From: JADLBR01 sp020847615
GTDB lineage: Bacteria; Verrucomicrobiota; Verrucomicrobiia; JADLBR01
Length of the DNA stretch: 64,000 nucleotides
Assembly (NCBI GenBank): GCA_026646655.1
Contig: JAPKHT010000012.1
Location: 1-64,000 of the forward strand
Reading direction: 5' to 3'
Within the stretch, counting starts at the first letter, position 1. The number at the start of each line of letters is the position of its first letter. The position numbers and the translations under genes are program-made. Shown piece after piece: positions 32,049-42,940 of the stretch. The notes below the pieces were generated by a model. The model ran no database searches. It saw only the letters and a program-made list of their open reading frames with translations, and was not told the DNA's origin.

Positions 32049-34490
32049 ATGAGCCCAATTTCATATCGGGTCCGGGCGCTGGGCGCGGCGGCGGGGATCC
32101 TCGCGTGCGCGGCCCTCCGGGCGGCATCGCCCGACTTGAACGGGGTCCGCCCGCTGGGCGGCCAGCGCGGCACCGAGCGCGAGGTGACCCTCACCGGCGT
32201 GCGCCTCAAGGATGCGCAGGAGATCGTCCTGTATCGCCCCGGCATCAGGGTCGCGAAACTCGAGCCTTCGGGCGACAAGGGAAACGCCGTCAAGGCCGTC
32301 TTCCAGATCGCCGCAGACTGCCCGATCGGCGAGCACCCGCTGCGGGTCCGCACGGCCACGGGGCTCTCGGACATCCGCACGTTCCAGGTGGGCCCGTTCC
32401 CCGATGTCGAGGAGGCCGAGCCCAACAACGACTTCGACGCGCCGCAGGCCATCGCCCTGAACGTCACGGTCGCGGGCACGGTGAAGAACGAGGACATCGA
32501 CCAGTTCGTCGTCGAGGCCAAGAAGGGGCAGCGCATCTCCGCCGAGATCGAGGCCATGCGGCTGGGCGGCGCGCTCTTCGACCCGTGTGTCGCGATCCTG
32601 GATTCGAGGCGCTTCGAGCTGGGCGTGGCCGACGATATCCCCCTGCTCGCCCAAGATGGTGCCGCATCGGTCGTGGCGCCCGAGGATGGAAAGTACGTCA
32701 TCCAGGTCCGCGAGAGCTCCTATGGCGGGGGCGACAATTTTCACTATCGGCTCCACGTGGGCACCTTCAGCCGGCCCCTGGCGATCTTTCCCGCGGGGGG
32801 CAGGGCGGGTGAAGAGATCCAGGTCCGTTTCATCGGCGACCCGGCCGGCGAATTTTCCCAGAAACTGAAACTTCCCGGAGAGCCGCGGCAATTCGGGGTA
32901 CACGCGGAAAGGGAGGGTCAGCCGACGCCATCGCCGAACTGGATGCGCGTCTCGCCCTTCGCCGGCGTCGCCGAGCGCGAGCCCAATGACTCCCGCGCCC
33001 AGGCCACCGCCGCGCCGGCCGCCGCGCCCGTCGCCTTCGACGGCGTGCTCGGGAAAGAGGGCGATGAGGATTGGTTCACGTTCCGCGCGAAGAAGGACGA
33101 GGTCTTCGACGTCAACGTCTACGGCCGGCGCATCCGAACCGCCGTGGACCCCGTGCTCGCGATCCAGAATGCGGAGGGCAAGCAGCTCGCCGCCAACGAT
33201 GACGCCGGGGGGCCGGACAGTTATCTGCAATTCCGCGTGCCCGCCGATGGCCCCTATGCCCTCAGCGTGCGCGACCACCTCGGCCGCGGGGGCCCGGCCT
33301 TCGTCTATCGCGTCGAGGTCGCGCAGGCGAAGCCGCGGCTCGCGCTGAACGTGCCCATTTTCAAGAAGGACACCCAGGACCGGCAGTCGGTCACCATCCC
33401 ACGGGGCAACAGGCAGGGCGTGCTCATCGCGGCGGAAAAGGAGAATTTCGGCGGCGACATCGTGGTGCAGCTCGCGAACTTGCCCGAGGGCGTGACGGCG
33501 CACGTGCCCCCGATGCCCGCCTCGGCCACCCAGGTGCCCGTCATCCTTGAGGCGTCTCCCACCGCGCCACTCGCCGCCCGCCTGGCCGAGGTGACCGCCA
33601 AGGCCGCCGATCCCGCGCAGGATGTCCGCGGTCGCCTCGTGCAATCCGCCGGACTCATCTACGGTGACCCCAACCAGTCCCTCTACTACGCGGCCGAGGT
33701 CGACCGACTGGCGGTCGCGGTCGCCGAGGAGGCACCGTTTTCGATCGACGTGCCGCAGCCCAAGGTGCCCCTCGTCCAGAATGGCACGATGCCGCTCAAG
33801 GTGATCGCGAGGCGGAAGGACGGATTCAAGGCGCCGATCCGCGCCCGGATGCTGTTCAATCCGCCCGGCGTCGGATCTTCGACCGAGATCACCATCCCAG
33901 AGGGCCAGGGCGAGGGGACCATCATCCTCAATGCCGAGCCGAGGGCCGAGTCGCGGGCCTGGAAGGTCGCCGTCATCGCGGCCGCCGAATCGAATGGGGA
34001 CGTGTGGGTCGCATCGCCGCACGTCGACCTCGAGGTCGGTCCGCCCTTTGTCGCGGGCGAGATTGTCATGACGGCCGTCCCGCAGGGCGGCGCGGGCGAC
34101 ATGGTGTGCCGCATCGAGCAACGCCGGCCCTTCGAGGGCAAGGCCAAGATCCGCCTGCTCGGCCTGCCCGCGGGCATCACCGCCGAAGAGCGCGAGTTCA
34201 CAAAAGACGATAAGGAGGTCGTCTTCCATCTCGTCGCGGGTGAGAAGAGCCCGCGGGGCCAGCACAAGTCGCTCTTCTGCGGCGTGGACGTGCCCGTGAA
34301 TGGCGACGTGGTGCTCCATAGCATCGCGCCCGGGGGCGCCCTGCGCATCGACCCGGCCCCCGCCAAGCAAGAGGCCAAGGCGCAGCCGCAGGCCGCCGCG
34401 GCGAAACCCGCCGAGCGCCCTCTCTCTCGCCTCGAGGAACTCCGCAGGCAGCGGGCGCAGGCCGCCGCGGGTGGACCGAAAGGAGGATGA
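32049..34490 (+). CDS. Secreted protein with two pre-peptidase C-terminal (PPC) domains
   Basis: 813 residues. Signal peptide 1-25 (ending CAALRA). An IPT/TIG-like sandwich (LNGVRPLGGQRGTEREVTLTG) is followed by two PPC domains, recognisable by EAEPNNDFDAPQ with DIDQFVVEAKKGQRI (near 118-240) and EREPNDSRAQAT with DEDWFTFRAKKDEVF (near 312-440). The C-terminal half contains further beta-sandwich segments and ends in an Ala/Pro/Lys-rich tail (PAKQEAKAQPQAAAAKPAE). No catalytic motif. Typical partner of DUF1501 and DUF1549 proteins in PVC genomes; probably a structural or binding component outside the cytoplasm (inference). CGGAG lies 7 bases before the ATG. The AAAGGAGG for the next gene is within its last codons. 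Confidence 0.85.
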   Translation: MSPISYRVRALGAAAGILACAALRAASPDLNGVRPLGGQRGTEREVTLTGVRLKDAQEIVLYRPGIRVAKLEPSGDKGNAVKAVFQIAADCPIGEHPLRVRTATGLSDIRTFQVGPFPDVEEAEPNNDFDAPQAIALNVTVAGTVKNEDIDQFVVEAKKGQRISAEIEAMRLGGALFDPCVAILDSRRFELGVADDIPLLAQDGAASVVAPEDGKYVIQVRESSYGGGDNFHYRLHVGTFSRPLAIFPAGGRAGEEIQVRFIGDPAGEFSQKLKLPGEPRQFGVHAEREGQPTPSPNWMRVSPFAGVAEREPNDSRAQATAAPAAAPVAFDGVLGKEGDEDWFTFRAKKDEVFDVNVYGRRIRTAVDPVLAIQNAEGKQLAANDDAGGPDSYLQFRVPADGPYALSVRDHLGRGGPAFVYRVEVAQAKPRLALNVPIFKKDTQDRQSVTIPRGNRQGVLIAAEKENFGGDIVVQLANLPEGVTAHVPPMPASATQVPVILEASPTAPLAARLAEVTAKAADPAQDVRGRLVQSAGLIYGDPNQSLYYAAEVDRLAVAVAEEAPFSIDVPQPKVPLVQNGTMPLKVIARRKDGFKAPIRARMLFNPPGVGSSTEITIPEGQGEGTIILNAEPRAESRAWKVAVIAAAESNGDVWVASPHVDLEVGPPFVAGEIVMTAVPQGGAGDMVCRIEQRRPFEGKAKIRLLGLPAGITAEEREFTKDDKEVVFHLVAGEKSPRGQHKSLFCGVDVPVNGDVVLHSIAPGGALRIDPAPAKQEAKAQPQAAAAKPAERPLSRLEELRRQRAQAAAGGPKGG

Positions 34491-34493
34491 GCG

Positions 34494-37025
<2,532 letters not shown>

Positions 37026-37063
37026 CGCCGTGCATACCCAGATCCGCAGACGAGGCCACGTCC

Positions 37064-37119
37064 TTAGCCGCAGCCGCGAGGCTTTGGCCGTGAGCGCCAA
37101 GAGCACACGCGTTGGGCTG
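37064..37119 (+). repeat. Family A element, eroded copy A6 at the start of the WD40-cytochrome gene
   Basis: TTAGCCGCAGCCGCGAGGCT, then TTGGCCGTGAGCGCCAAGAG and CACACGCGTTGGGCTG. It follows the family A order with several changes. It covers the GTG start candidate at 37090. Confidence 0.5.
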
Positions 37120-40100
37120 CTGGCGCTGATTGGCCCCGCACTCGCGCTTCCGGCCTTGGCCGACCCGCCCAATTTCGATGAGCAGGTGAAGCCCATCCTG
37201 CGCGCCCAGTGCGCGGGATGCCACAATCCGGGGACCGCCCGGGGGGGGCTCGACCTCAGCAGTTTTGGCGCGCTGATGCGGGGCGGCTCCTCGGGCGATG
37301 CGGTGGTGCCGGGCGACCCGGACGCCAGCACGCTCTTCCAGTTGCTCTCGCATCAGCGCGAGCCGCACATGCCGCCCAATGCCCCGCGGCGCCCCGACGC
37401 CGAACTGGAGGTGGTGCGCGCATGGATCGCGGGCGGCCTGATCGAGAAAAAGGGTGGGGCCGCGCAGGCTGCGGCGAAGTCCAAGGTGGATCTCCGCGTC
37501 GCGGGTTCGGCGATGAAGCGGCCCGATGGCCCACCGCCCATGCCCCGGGGCCTCTCTCTCCAGCCGGTGTCGCGCCCCGGCCGCCCGGGACCGGTCCTGG
37601 CCTTGGCGGCCAGCCCGTGGGCGCCGCTGGTGGCCCTCGGCGGAGCGGGACAGGTGGCCCTTTACCGCACCGATGATCTCGAACTGCTGGGCGTCTTGCC
37701 ATTTGGCGATGGCGAGCCTCGCGTGCTGAAGTTCAGCCGCAGCGGAAAACTCCTGATCTGCGGCGGCGGCATCGGCGCGCGCCAGGGCCGCGTCGTTATC
37801 TGGGACGTGGTCACGGGCAAGGGGCTCAGCGAGGTGGGTGACGAGTTCGATTCTGTGCTCGCGGCCGACATCAGCCCGGACCAGGGGGCGATCGCGCTGG
37901 GTGGCCCGGCGCGGCTCGTGCGGGTCTACGCCGCCGATGATGGTCGCCTGCTGCGCGACATCAAGAAGCACACCGATTGGGTCACCGCCATCGAGTACAG
38001 CCCCGACGGCGTGCTCCTGTCCACCGGCGATCGCTCCGGCGGGCTCGTCCTCTGGGAGGCCGAGAGCGGGCAGGAGTTCCAGGTGCTCCAAGGGCACCAG
38101 GGTGCGATCACGGACGTGAGTTGGCGCAAGGACGCGGAGGTGCTCGCTTCGGCGAGCGAGGACGGGACCATCCGCCTCTGGAATCCGAACGACGGCAAGC
38201 AGATCAAGCAGTGGAAGGCCCACGACGGCGGCGTCCTTTCGCTGGAGTACGCGCACGACGGGAGGATCGTGTCATCCGGGCGCGACCGGCGGGTGCGCGT
38301 GTGGGACGGCTCGGGCAAGCAGGAGCGCGCGGTCGAAGGTTTCAACGAGATCGTGCTGTCGGTCGCGGTCAGCGAGGACGGCAAGCGCGCGATCGCGGGC
38401 GACTGGGGAGGTCACGTGGCGGTGATCGATGCCACCACGGGCGAGCGCGCCGGCGCGCTGCTCGCCAACCCGCCGACGTTGGCCGAGCACATCGAGCAGA
38501 CCATCGCTGCCATCGCCTCATCGCGCGAAAAGATCGCCGCGGCCGAGGCGCAGCTCGCGAAGGCGCGGTCGGCCGCCACGGACCAGGGCGCCTCGCTCGC
38601 GGCCGTCAAGTCGCGCGCCGCGGAGACGGAGAAGAGGTTCAAGGAGGCCGAGGCCCATGCCGCCGCGTTGGCCAAGACCGCCGAGATCGCCGCCGCCGAT
38701 CTGGAGAAGGCCAAGGCATCGCTCACCTCGAAGGAGGGCGCGATCGGCGCGATCGCCGCCCGCCGCAAGGTCGAGGGCGAGAAACTCGCGGTTGCGTCGG
38801 CCGCCCTGGTCCCGATGGAGGCCGCCGTCGCCGAACAGAAGAAGAAGGCCGACGCCCTGGTCGCCGCGCACGCCGCCGCGAAAGCGGATTCGGATGCCAA
38901 CGCGGCCGATGCCGCGAAAGCCGAGACCGCAAACAGGGCGGCACAGGAGGCCCAGGCCGCAACGGCAGAGTGGGAGAGGCTTTCCAAGGCGCTCGCCGAC
39001 GCGCGCGCCAACGCCGGGACCTTGGCCGCGGCCCTCAAGGCGATCGACGCCGAGGCCGCCACGGCGAGCGCCGAGGCGGATGCGCTTCGCAAGGCAACCG
39101 AGGAGAAGAAGAAACTCGCGGCCGACGCGGCCGCAAAGCGGGCGGAGGCCGAGGGGGCGCGGCAGGCCGCCGCCGCGGCGCGCAACGATGCCGGCAAGGC
39201 GCTCGCCGCCACATCGCCCAAGGCCGACGCCGCCAAGAAGCAGGCCGGGGAGCTGGAGCAGGCGCTGGACAAGGCCCGCCGCGAGATGGTCTCCTCCGAG
39301 GCCCGGCTCCAGCGCGCGCGCGATGCGCAGTTGGACGAGTTGCTGCGCGCCGCCGCGCGCCGCATCGCCCCCAACGCCAAGGAACCGCCGCCCCTGCCTG
39401 ATCTGGTTCGGGCCGCCACGGTCGCCCTCGAAAAACTTCGGCCATCGGACATCCGCGGGGATACGAATGCCGTGGCCTCAGCCCCCGCCGATGCCGGGAT
39501 TGCGGCGGGTGCGCCGAGGGGACCGATGGCGCAGCCGCCGTGGTTCTTTCTGGGGCGATTCCATCTCGTGATGCTCCACCTCCCCATCGGCATCCTGCTC
39601 GTGGCCTTCGTGCTGGAGATGGACTTTCTCTGGCGGCGCAACGATTGGAGCGGGCGCGTCGCGGGCCAGATGCTCTTTCTCGGAGCCGCGATGGCCGCCC
39701 TCACCGCGCTCCTCGGGCTCCTGTTGGCGCTCGAGCCCGGCTACGACCCGCTGGAAATCCGGGGACACAAGTGGCTCGGCATAGCGGCCACGGTCGGCGC
39801 CATCGGCGCAGCGCTCACCCGCCGGCTGACCCCCAAGTGGGGCCGGGCCACCTACTGGACCCTCCTGGGCCAGGCCGTGCTTTGCACTTTGCTCGCCGGG
39901 CACGCGGGCGGTGAACTCACGCACGGGAAAGGGTTCCTGACGCGCTATCTCCCCCATTGGTTTGCGTCCGCGACGGGTGGCCAGGTCGCCGCGTCCCCCG
40001 CCGAGGGTTCCGAGTTCCACGCGGCCATCCAGCCCATCTTCGAGGCCAACTGCCAGTCCTGCCATGGCGCCGAGCGCCAGAGCGGAGGGTTCCGCATCGA

Positions 40101-40380
40101 CGCGCGCGATGACGCATTCAGGGGCGGCAAGAGCGGGTTCGCCGCGATCATTCCCGGCCGCGCCCTCGAGAGCGAGCTCGTGCGCCGCATCCTCCTGCCG
40201 CGCGAGGACGAGGAGGCGATGCCGCCCTCGAACAAGCCCGCCCTGCGCGACGAGGAGGTCATGCGCCTCGTTCGCTGGATCAATGCCGGCGCCCCGTGGC
40301 CGGGACAGGCCCCGGCCGCGGCGAGCGCCCCCGCCCAGGCGCCACCCGCCCTCGCCGCGACCGCGTCGCCGGCAAAGTGA
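37090..40380 (+). CDS. Two-cytochrome WD40 protein with coiled coil and DUF2231-like membrane domain
   Basis: 1096 residues from GTG 37090, which gives a normal signal peptide (SAKSTRVGLLALIGPALALPALA) and has GAGG eight bases upstream; GTG 37030 would add 20 residues. Order: planctomycete-type cytochrome with CAGCH at 41-45; about seven WD40 repeats (~125-460; HTDWVTAIEYSPDGVLLSTG, HQGAITDVSWRKDAEVLAS); an Ala-rich coiled coil (~465-770); a DUF2231-like membrane part with four or five helices (~815-955; HLVMLHLPIGILLVAFVLEM); and a second cytochrome with CQSCH at 988-992 and MPP ligand region. It could pass electrons and sense or scaffold across the membrane (inference). Last gene of the operon, 65 bp (or 4 bp) behind the DUF1549 gene. 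Confidence 0.88.
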   Translation: MSAKSTRVGLLALIGPALALPALADPPNFDEQVKPILRAQCAGCHNPGTARGGLDLSSFGALMRGGSSGDAVVPGDPDASTLFQLLSHQREPHMPPNAPRRPDAELEVVRAWIAGGLIEKKGGAAQAAAKSKVDLRVAGSAMKRPDGPPPMPRGLSLQPVSRPGRPGPVLALAASPWAPLVALGGAGQVALYRTDDLELLGVLPFGDGEPRVLKFSRSGKLLICGGGIGARQGRVVIWDVVTGKGLSEVGDEFDSVLAADISPDQGAIALGGPARLVRVYAADDGRLLRDIKKHTDWVTAIEYSPDGVLLSTGDRSGGLVLWEAESGQEFQVLQGHQGAITDVSWRKDAEVLASASEDGTIRLWNPNDGKQIKQWKAHDGGVLSLEYAHDGRIVSSGRDRRVRVWDGSGKQERAVEGFNEIVLSVAVSEDGKRAIAGDWGGHVAVIDATTGERAGALLANPPTLAEHIEQTIAAIASSREKIAAAEAQLAKARSAATDQGASLAAVKSRAAETEKRFKEAEAHAAALAKTAEIAAADLEKAKASLTSKEGAIGAIAARRKVEGEKLAVASAALVPMEAAVAEQKKKADALVAAHAAAKADSDANAADAAKAETANRAAQEAQAATAEWERLSKALADARANAGTLAAALKAIDAEAATASAEADALRKATEEKKKLAADAAAKRAEAEGARQAAAAARNDAGKALAATSPKADAAKKQAGELEQALDKARREMVSSEARLQRARDAQLDELLRAAARRIAPNAKEPPPLPDLVRAATVALEKLRPSDIRGDTNAVASAPADAGIAAGAPRGPMAQPPWFFLGRFHLVMLHLPIGILLVAFVLEMDFLWRRNDWSGRVAGQMLFLGAAMAALTALLGLLLALEPGYDPLEIRGHKWLGIAATVGAIGAALTRRLTPKWGRATYWTLLGQAVLCTLLAGHAGGELTHGKGFLTRYLPHWFASATGGQVAASPAEGSEFHAAIQPIFEANCQSCHGAERQSGGFRIDARDDAFRGGKSGFAAIIPGRALESELVRRILLPREDEEAMPPSNKPALRDEEVMRLVRWINAGAPWPGQAPAAASAPAQAPPALAATASPAK

Positions 40381-40428
40381 CCGGGCCACTCGGGCGCGTG
40401 GGCAGGAGCCCGCGGCGGAAGCTCGACG

Positions 40429-41763
40429 TCATCCTCGCGGCGTGGCGCGAAACCAGAGCCGCAGCCAGTAGCGGATGCGGGAGCGCCCGAGGATGTCGCC
40501 GAGCAACTCGTCGAAACTTGCGGCGGCGGGCTCCTCGAGCCTGGGGCAGAGCGCGCCCGCCGTCGTGAATAGGACGGTCAGGACGGCGAAGAGCACGCTG
40601 AACCGGTTCCACTCGATGCCCGCCCACGCCACCGCCATCGGGCCGCACGCGTCGACCAACAGACCCCAGAGGATGGGGGCGATGCCGAGCGTGACGCTTC
40701 CCACCACGGAAAATATCGCGAAATAGTGACTGCGCCCCTCCATCGGCGCGGTGATCATGGCAAGTCGGACGTTCGCGAGGTTCATCATCGAGCCGGCCAG
40801 GCCGATCGCGAACATCAGGGCCCCGGCCAGCGCGTGCCCGAGGGGGAGCGCCTTGCCCGCGACCGCGGTCCATCCCGCGAGGGTGATGACCCAGAAGCAG
40901 GACGCGAAGAGCAGCACCGGCTTGCTGCCGCGCCTGTCGAGCAGCCTCGCTATGAGCAGCTGGTTGGTCAATCCGCCGACGAACATGAGGGAACTGAGCA
41001 ACAATATGCGTTGCTCGGGCCAGTCGGCCATGCCCTTCAGAAAGGCGACCGCGAAGGTCAGGACGCCGCCGTTGGCCATCGCGTACGCGATGTTCATGGC
41101 GAGCAATCTCCGGAATGGGCGCAGCCGCAGCATGTCGGGCAGGCGGGGCCGAGCGGCGGCCCGAACTTGCTCCACGCCGCGCTCGTCGGGTATCCGGTTG
41201 AGAAAGATGAGGCTGATGCCGGAGCACGTCGCGCTGATGCCAAATATGACCGAGAATTGCCACGGGGCCGGATGCGTGCCGAGGACCCAGGCCGAGATCG
41301 AGAAGATGATGAGGCTGGCGGCGTTGACCATGGAGGCCTCCATGGTCAGGTATCGGCCGCGCAGCGGGGCGGGGATCAGGGCCGTGATCCACGGCAGCCA
41401 ACCGCAGCTGGATATGCCGCGCGATAGATTGAAGAGAAAGAGCAGCAACAGCAGCAGCGCGATCTGGCTGGAGGCCGGCAGCCACCCGGTGCCGAGTGGC
41501 ACGAGGGCCGTGAGCGCCACGAACACGCTGCGCACCGTCCAGCCCGAGAGCACGAAGCGCCTGTAGCCGACCGAATCGACGAAGCGCGCGGCGGGTATCT
41601 GGAGGATCACCATCAGCGGCATCATGCCCGCGATGATGCCCAGCGTGGTGGCGCTCGCGTTCAGGCTCTTGGCGTAGAGCACCATCGGGCTGCCCAGGAT
41701 GATCTGGAACGCCATCGCGTTGAACCAGGCGAACGCGTAGATGTTTCGGGTGCCCGGTGGCAT
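40429..41763 (-). CDS. MFS transporter
   Basis: 444 residues with about 12 hydrophobic segments and typical MFS loop motifs: FVDSVGYRRFVLSGW between helices 2 and 3 (motif A-like D-x-x-G-x-R), ITALIPAPLRGRYLTMEAS in the first half, and ARLLDRRGSKPVLLFASCF in the second. Substrate unknown; the pattern resembles PVC-type sugar or peptide importers of the MFS_1 group. The gene is convergent with the cytochrome operon (48 bp between) and its start faces family A repeats. No clear ribosome-binding site before the ATG at 41763. Confidence 0.88.
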   Translation of the reverse strand: MPPGTRNIYAFAWFNAMAFQIILGSPMVLYAKSLNASATTLGIIAGMMPLMVILQIPAARFVDSVGYRRFVLSGWTVRSVFVALTALVPLGTGWLPASSQIALLLLLLFLFNLSRGISSCGWLPWITALIPAPLRGRYLTMEASMVNAASLIIFSISAWVLGTHPAPWQFSVIFGISATCSGISLIFLNRIPDERGVEQVRAAARPRLPDMLRLRPFRRLLAMNIAYAMANGGVLTFAVAFLKGMADWPEQRILLLSSLMFVGGLTNQLLIARLLDRRGSKPVLLFASCFWVITLAGWTAVAGKALPLGHALAGALMFAIGLAGSMMNLANVRLAMITAPMEGRSHYFAIFSVVGSVTLGIAPILWGLLVDACGPMAVAWAGIEWNRFSVLFAVLTVLFTTAGALCPRLEEPAAASFDELLGDILGRSRIRYWLRLWFRATPRG

Positions 41764-41810
41764 GCAGGAACGATGGCGCGCGCGGCGCCCTTGTCATCAC
41801 ATTCCTCGGG

Positions 41811-41870
41811 CCAAACGCTGACGCGTTCGGCTACGGGTGAGTGTAGCCGAAGCCGTGAGGCTTTGGTGCC
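41811..41870 (+). repeat. Family A element, copy A7 with halves in swapped order
   Basis: CCAAACGCTGACGCGTTCGG and CTACGGG come first, then TGAGT, then GTAGCCGAAGCCGTGAGGCT and TTGG. In all other copies the GTAGCC half precedes. Looks like the junction of two tandem copies with the outer halves lost. Confidence 0.7.
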
Positions 41871-41871
41871 A

Positions 41872-41892
41872 ATCCCGCCACACGGGCGGGAT
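41872..41892. repeat. Perfect 8-bp inverted repeat beside family A copy A7
   Basis: ATCCCGCC, ACACG, GGCGGGAT. Lies upstream of the promoter candidate of the Tat protein gene. Confidence 0.5.
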
Positions 41893-41919
41893 CGGCTGCG
41901 GGCCCCGGTTCGCCCGGGC

Positions 41920-41949
41920 TTGCCAGCGCGGATGCCGGGCCGTTACGCT
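41920..41949 (+). promoter_or_regulatory. Candidate leaderless promoter of the Tat-exported AKR-like gene
   Basis: TTGCCA, 18 bp, TACGCT, then 7 bases to the ATG at 41957. The -10 match is weak (three of six); no ribosome-binding site is visible. Confidence 0.35.
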
Positions 41950-41956
41950 GGCCGCC

Positions 41957-42940
41957 ATGAAAAGACCGAGCCCGTGCCCCGGTTCCCTGACGCGTCGTTC
42001 GCTGCTGCAGGCTGGCATCGGGACGCTGGCCGCCACCGCCGGTGCGGCGATGGCCGAGGTCAAGCCGGGTGCGGCCGCCGCCCCCGCGGGCGGCCTGCCC
42101 TGCGGCGATCTCTGCGGCGCGAAGATCAGCCGCGTGCTGCTGGGCGGCAACCTGATCTCGGGATTCATGCACTCCCGCGACCTGAAGTACGTGAACGCCC
42201 TGTTCAAGGCGTACGCGACCGAGGCGAAGATCCTCGAGACGCTGAAGGTCGCGGAGGCCCACGGCATCAACACCGTATTCGAGACGGGTGGCCAGTTCGT
42301 GCAGCGCTACAACCGCGAGTTCGGCGGCAAGATGCAGTTCATCCCACACATCAAGGTCGATGTGAAACAGAGCGAGACGGAGTTGAACGACCACATCGCA
42401 CAGCAGGCCGACACGGGCGCGGTGGCGCTGTACGTCTGGGGCGTGGCCGCGGACAAACTGCTCAAGGCCGGCGAGATCGACCGGCTCGCGCGCGCGGTCG
42501 AGTTGGCCAAGGTCACGGGGCTGCCCATCGGCGTGGGCGGCCACTCCCTGCTGGTCGCCCAGGCCTGCGAGAAGCACGGCATACCCTGCGACTTCTACGT
42601 CAAGACCTTCCACCGGGACGATTATCCCTCGGCGACGCCCAAGGCGCTGCGCAAGGAGTTCATCTGGCTCGATGGCGGCGAGGGCTGGTACGACAACATG
42701 TGGTGCATCAATCCCGAGGAGACCGCGGAGTTCATGTCGTCGGTGAAGAAGCCTTGGATCGCCTTCAAGGTCCTCGCCGCCGGCGCGATCCACCCCCGCG
42801 TGGGATTCCAGCACGCCTTCCAGCATGGCGCGGATTTCATCGCGGTCGGGATGATGGACTTCCAGATCGCCGAGAACTGCCAGCTCGCCAACCAATACAT
42901 CGCGGCATCCATGTCGCGGCAGCGCCCCTGGTGTGCGTGA
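41957..42940 (+). CDS. Tat-exported aldo/keto-reductase-like TIM-barrel protein
   Basis: 327 residues from ATG 41957. A Tat signal (LTRRSLLQAGIGTLAATAGA) is followed by ISRVLLGGNLISGFMHSRDL, AYATEAKILETLKVAEAHGI, and later IPCDFYVKTFHRDDYPSAT and KPWIAFKVLAAGAIHP. The spacing resembles the aldo/keto reductase barrel, but the classical NADPH-binding signature and the D-Y-K-H tetrad are not evident. I know of no assigned function; such proteins are frequent in PVC genomes beside sugar dehydrogenases. Its end overlaps the next gene by 8 bp (GTGCGTGA), so the two are coupled. Confidence 0.7.
   Translation: MKRPSPCPGSLTRRSLLQAGIGTLAATAGAAMAEVKPGAAAAPAGGLPCGDLCGAKISRVLLGGNLISGFMHSRDLKYVNALFKAYATEAKILETLKVAEAHGINTVFETGGQFVQRYNREFGGKMQFIPHIKVDVKQSETELNDHIAQQADTGAVALYVWGVAADKLLKAGEIDRLARAVELAKVTGLPIGVGGHSLLVAQACEKHGIPCDFYVKTFHRDDYPSATPKALRKEFIWLDGGEGWYDNMWCINPEETAEFMSSVKKPWIAFKVLAAGAIHPRVGFQHAFQHGADFIAVGMMDFQIAENCQLANQYIAASMSRQRPWCA

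Noticed and set aside
41837..41956. N-terminal extension of the AKR-like gene from GTG 41837
   Set aside because: The extension would be encoded by the family A repeat and would place the Tat signal internally; ATG 41957 gives a normal Tat signal at the N-terminus.
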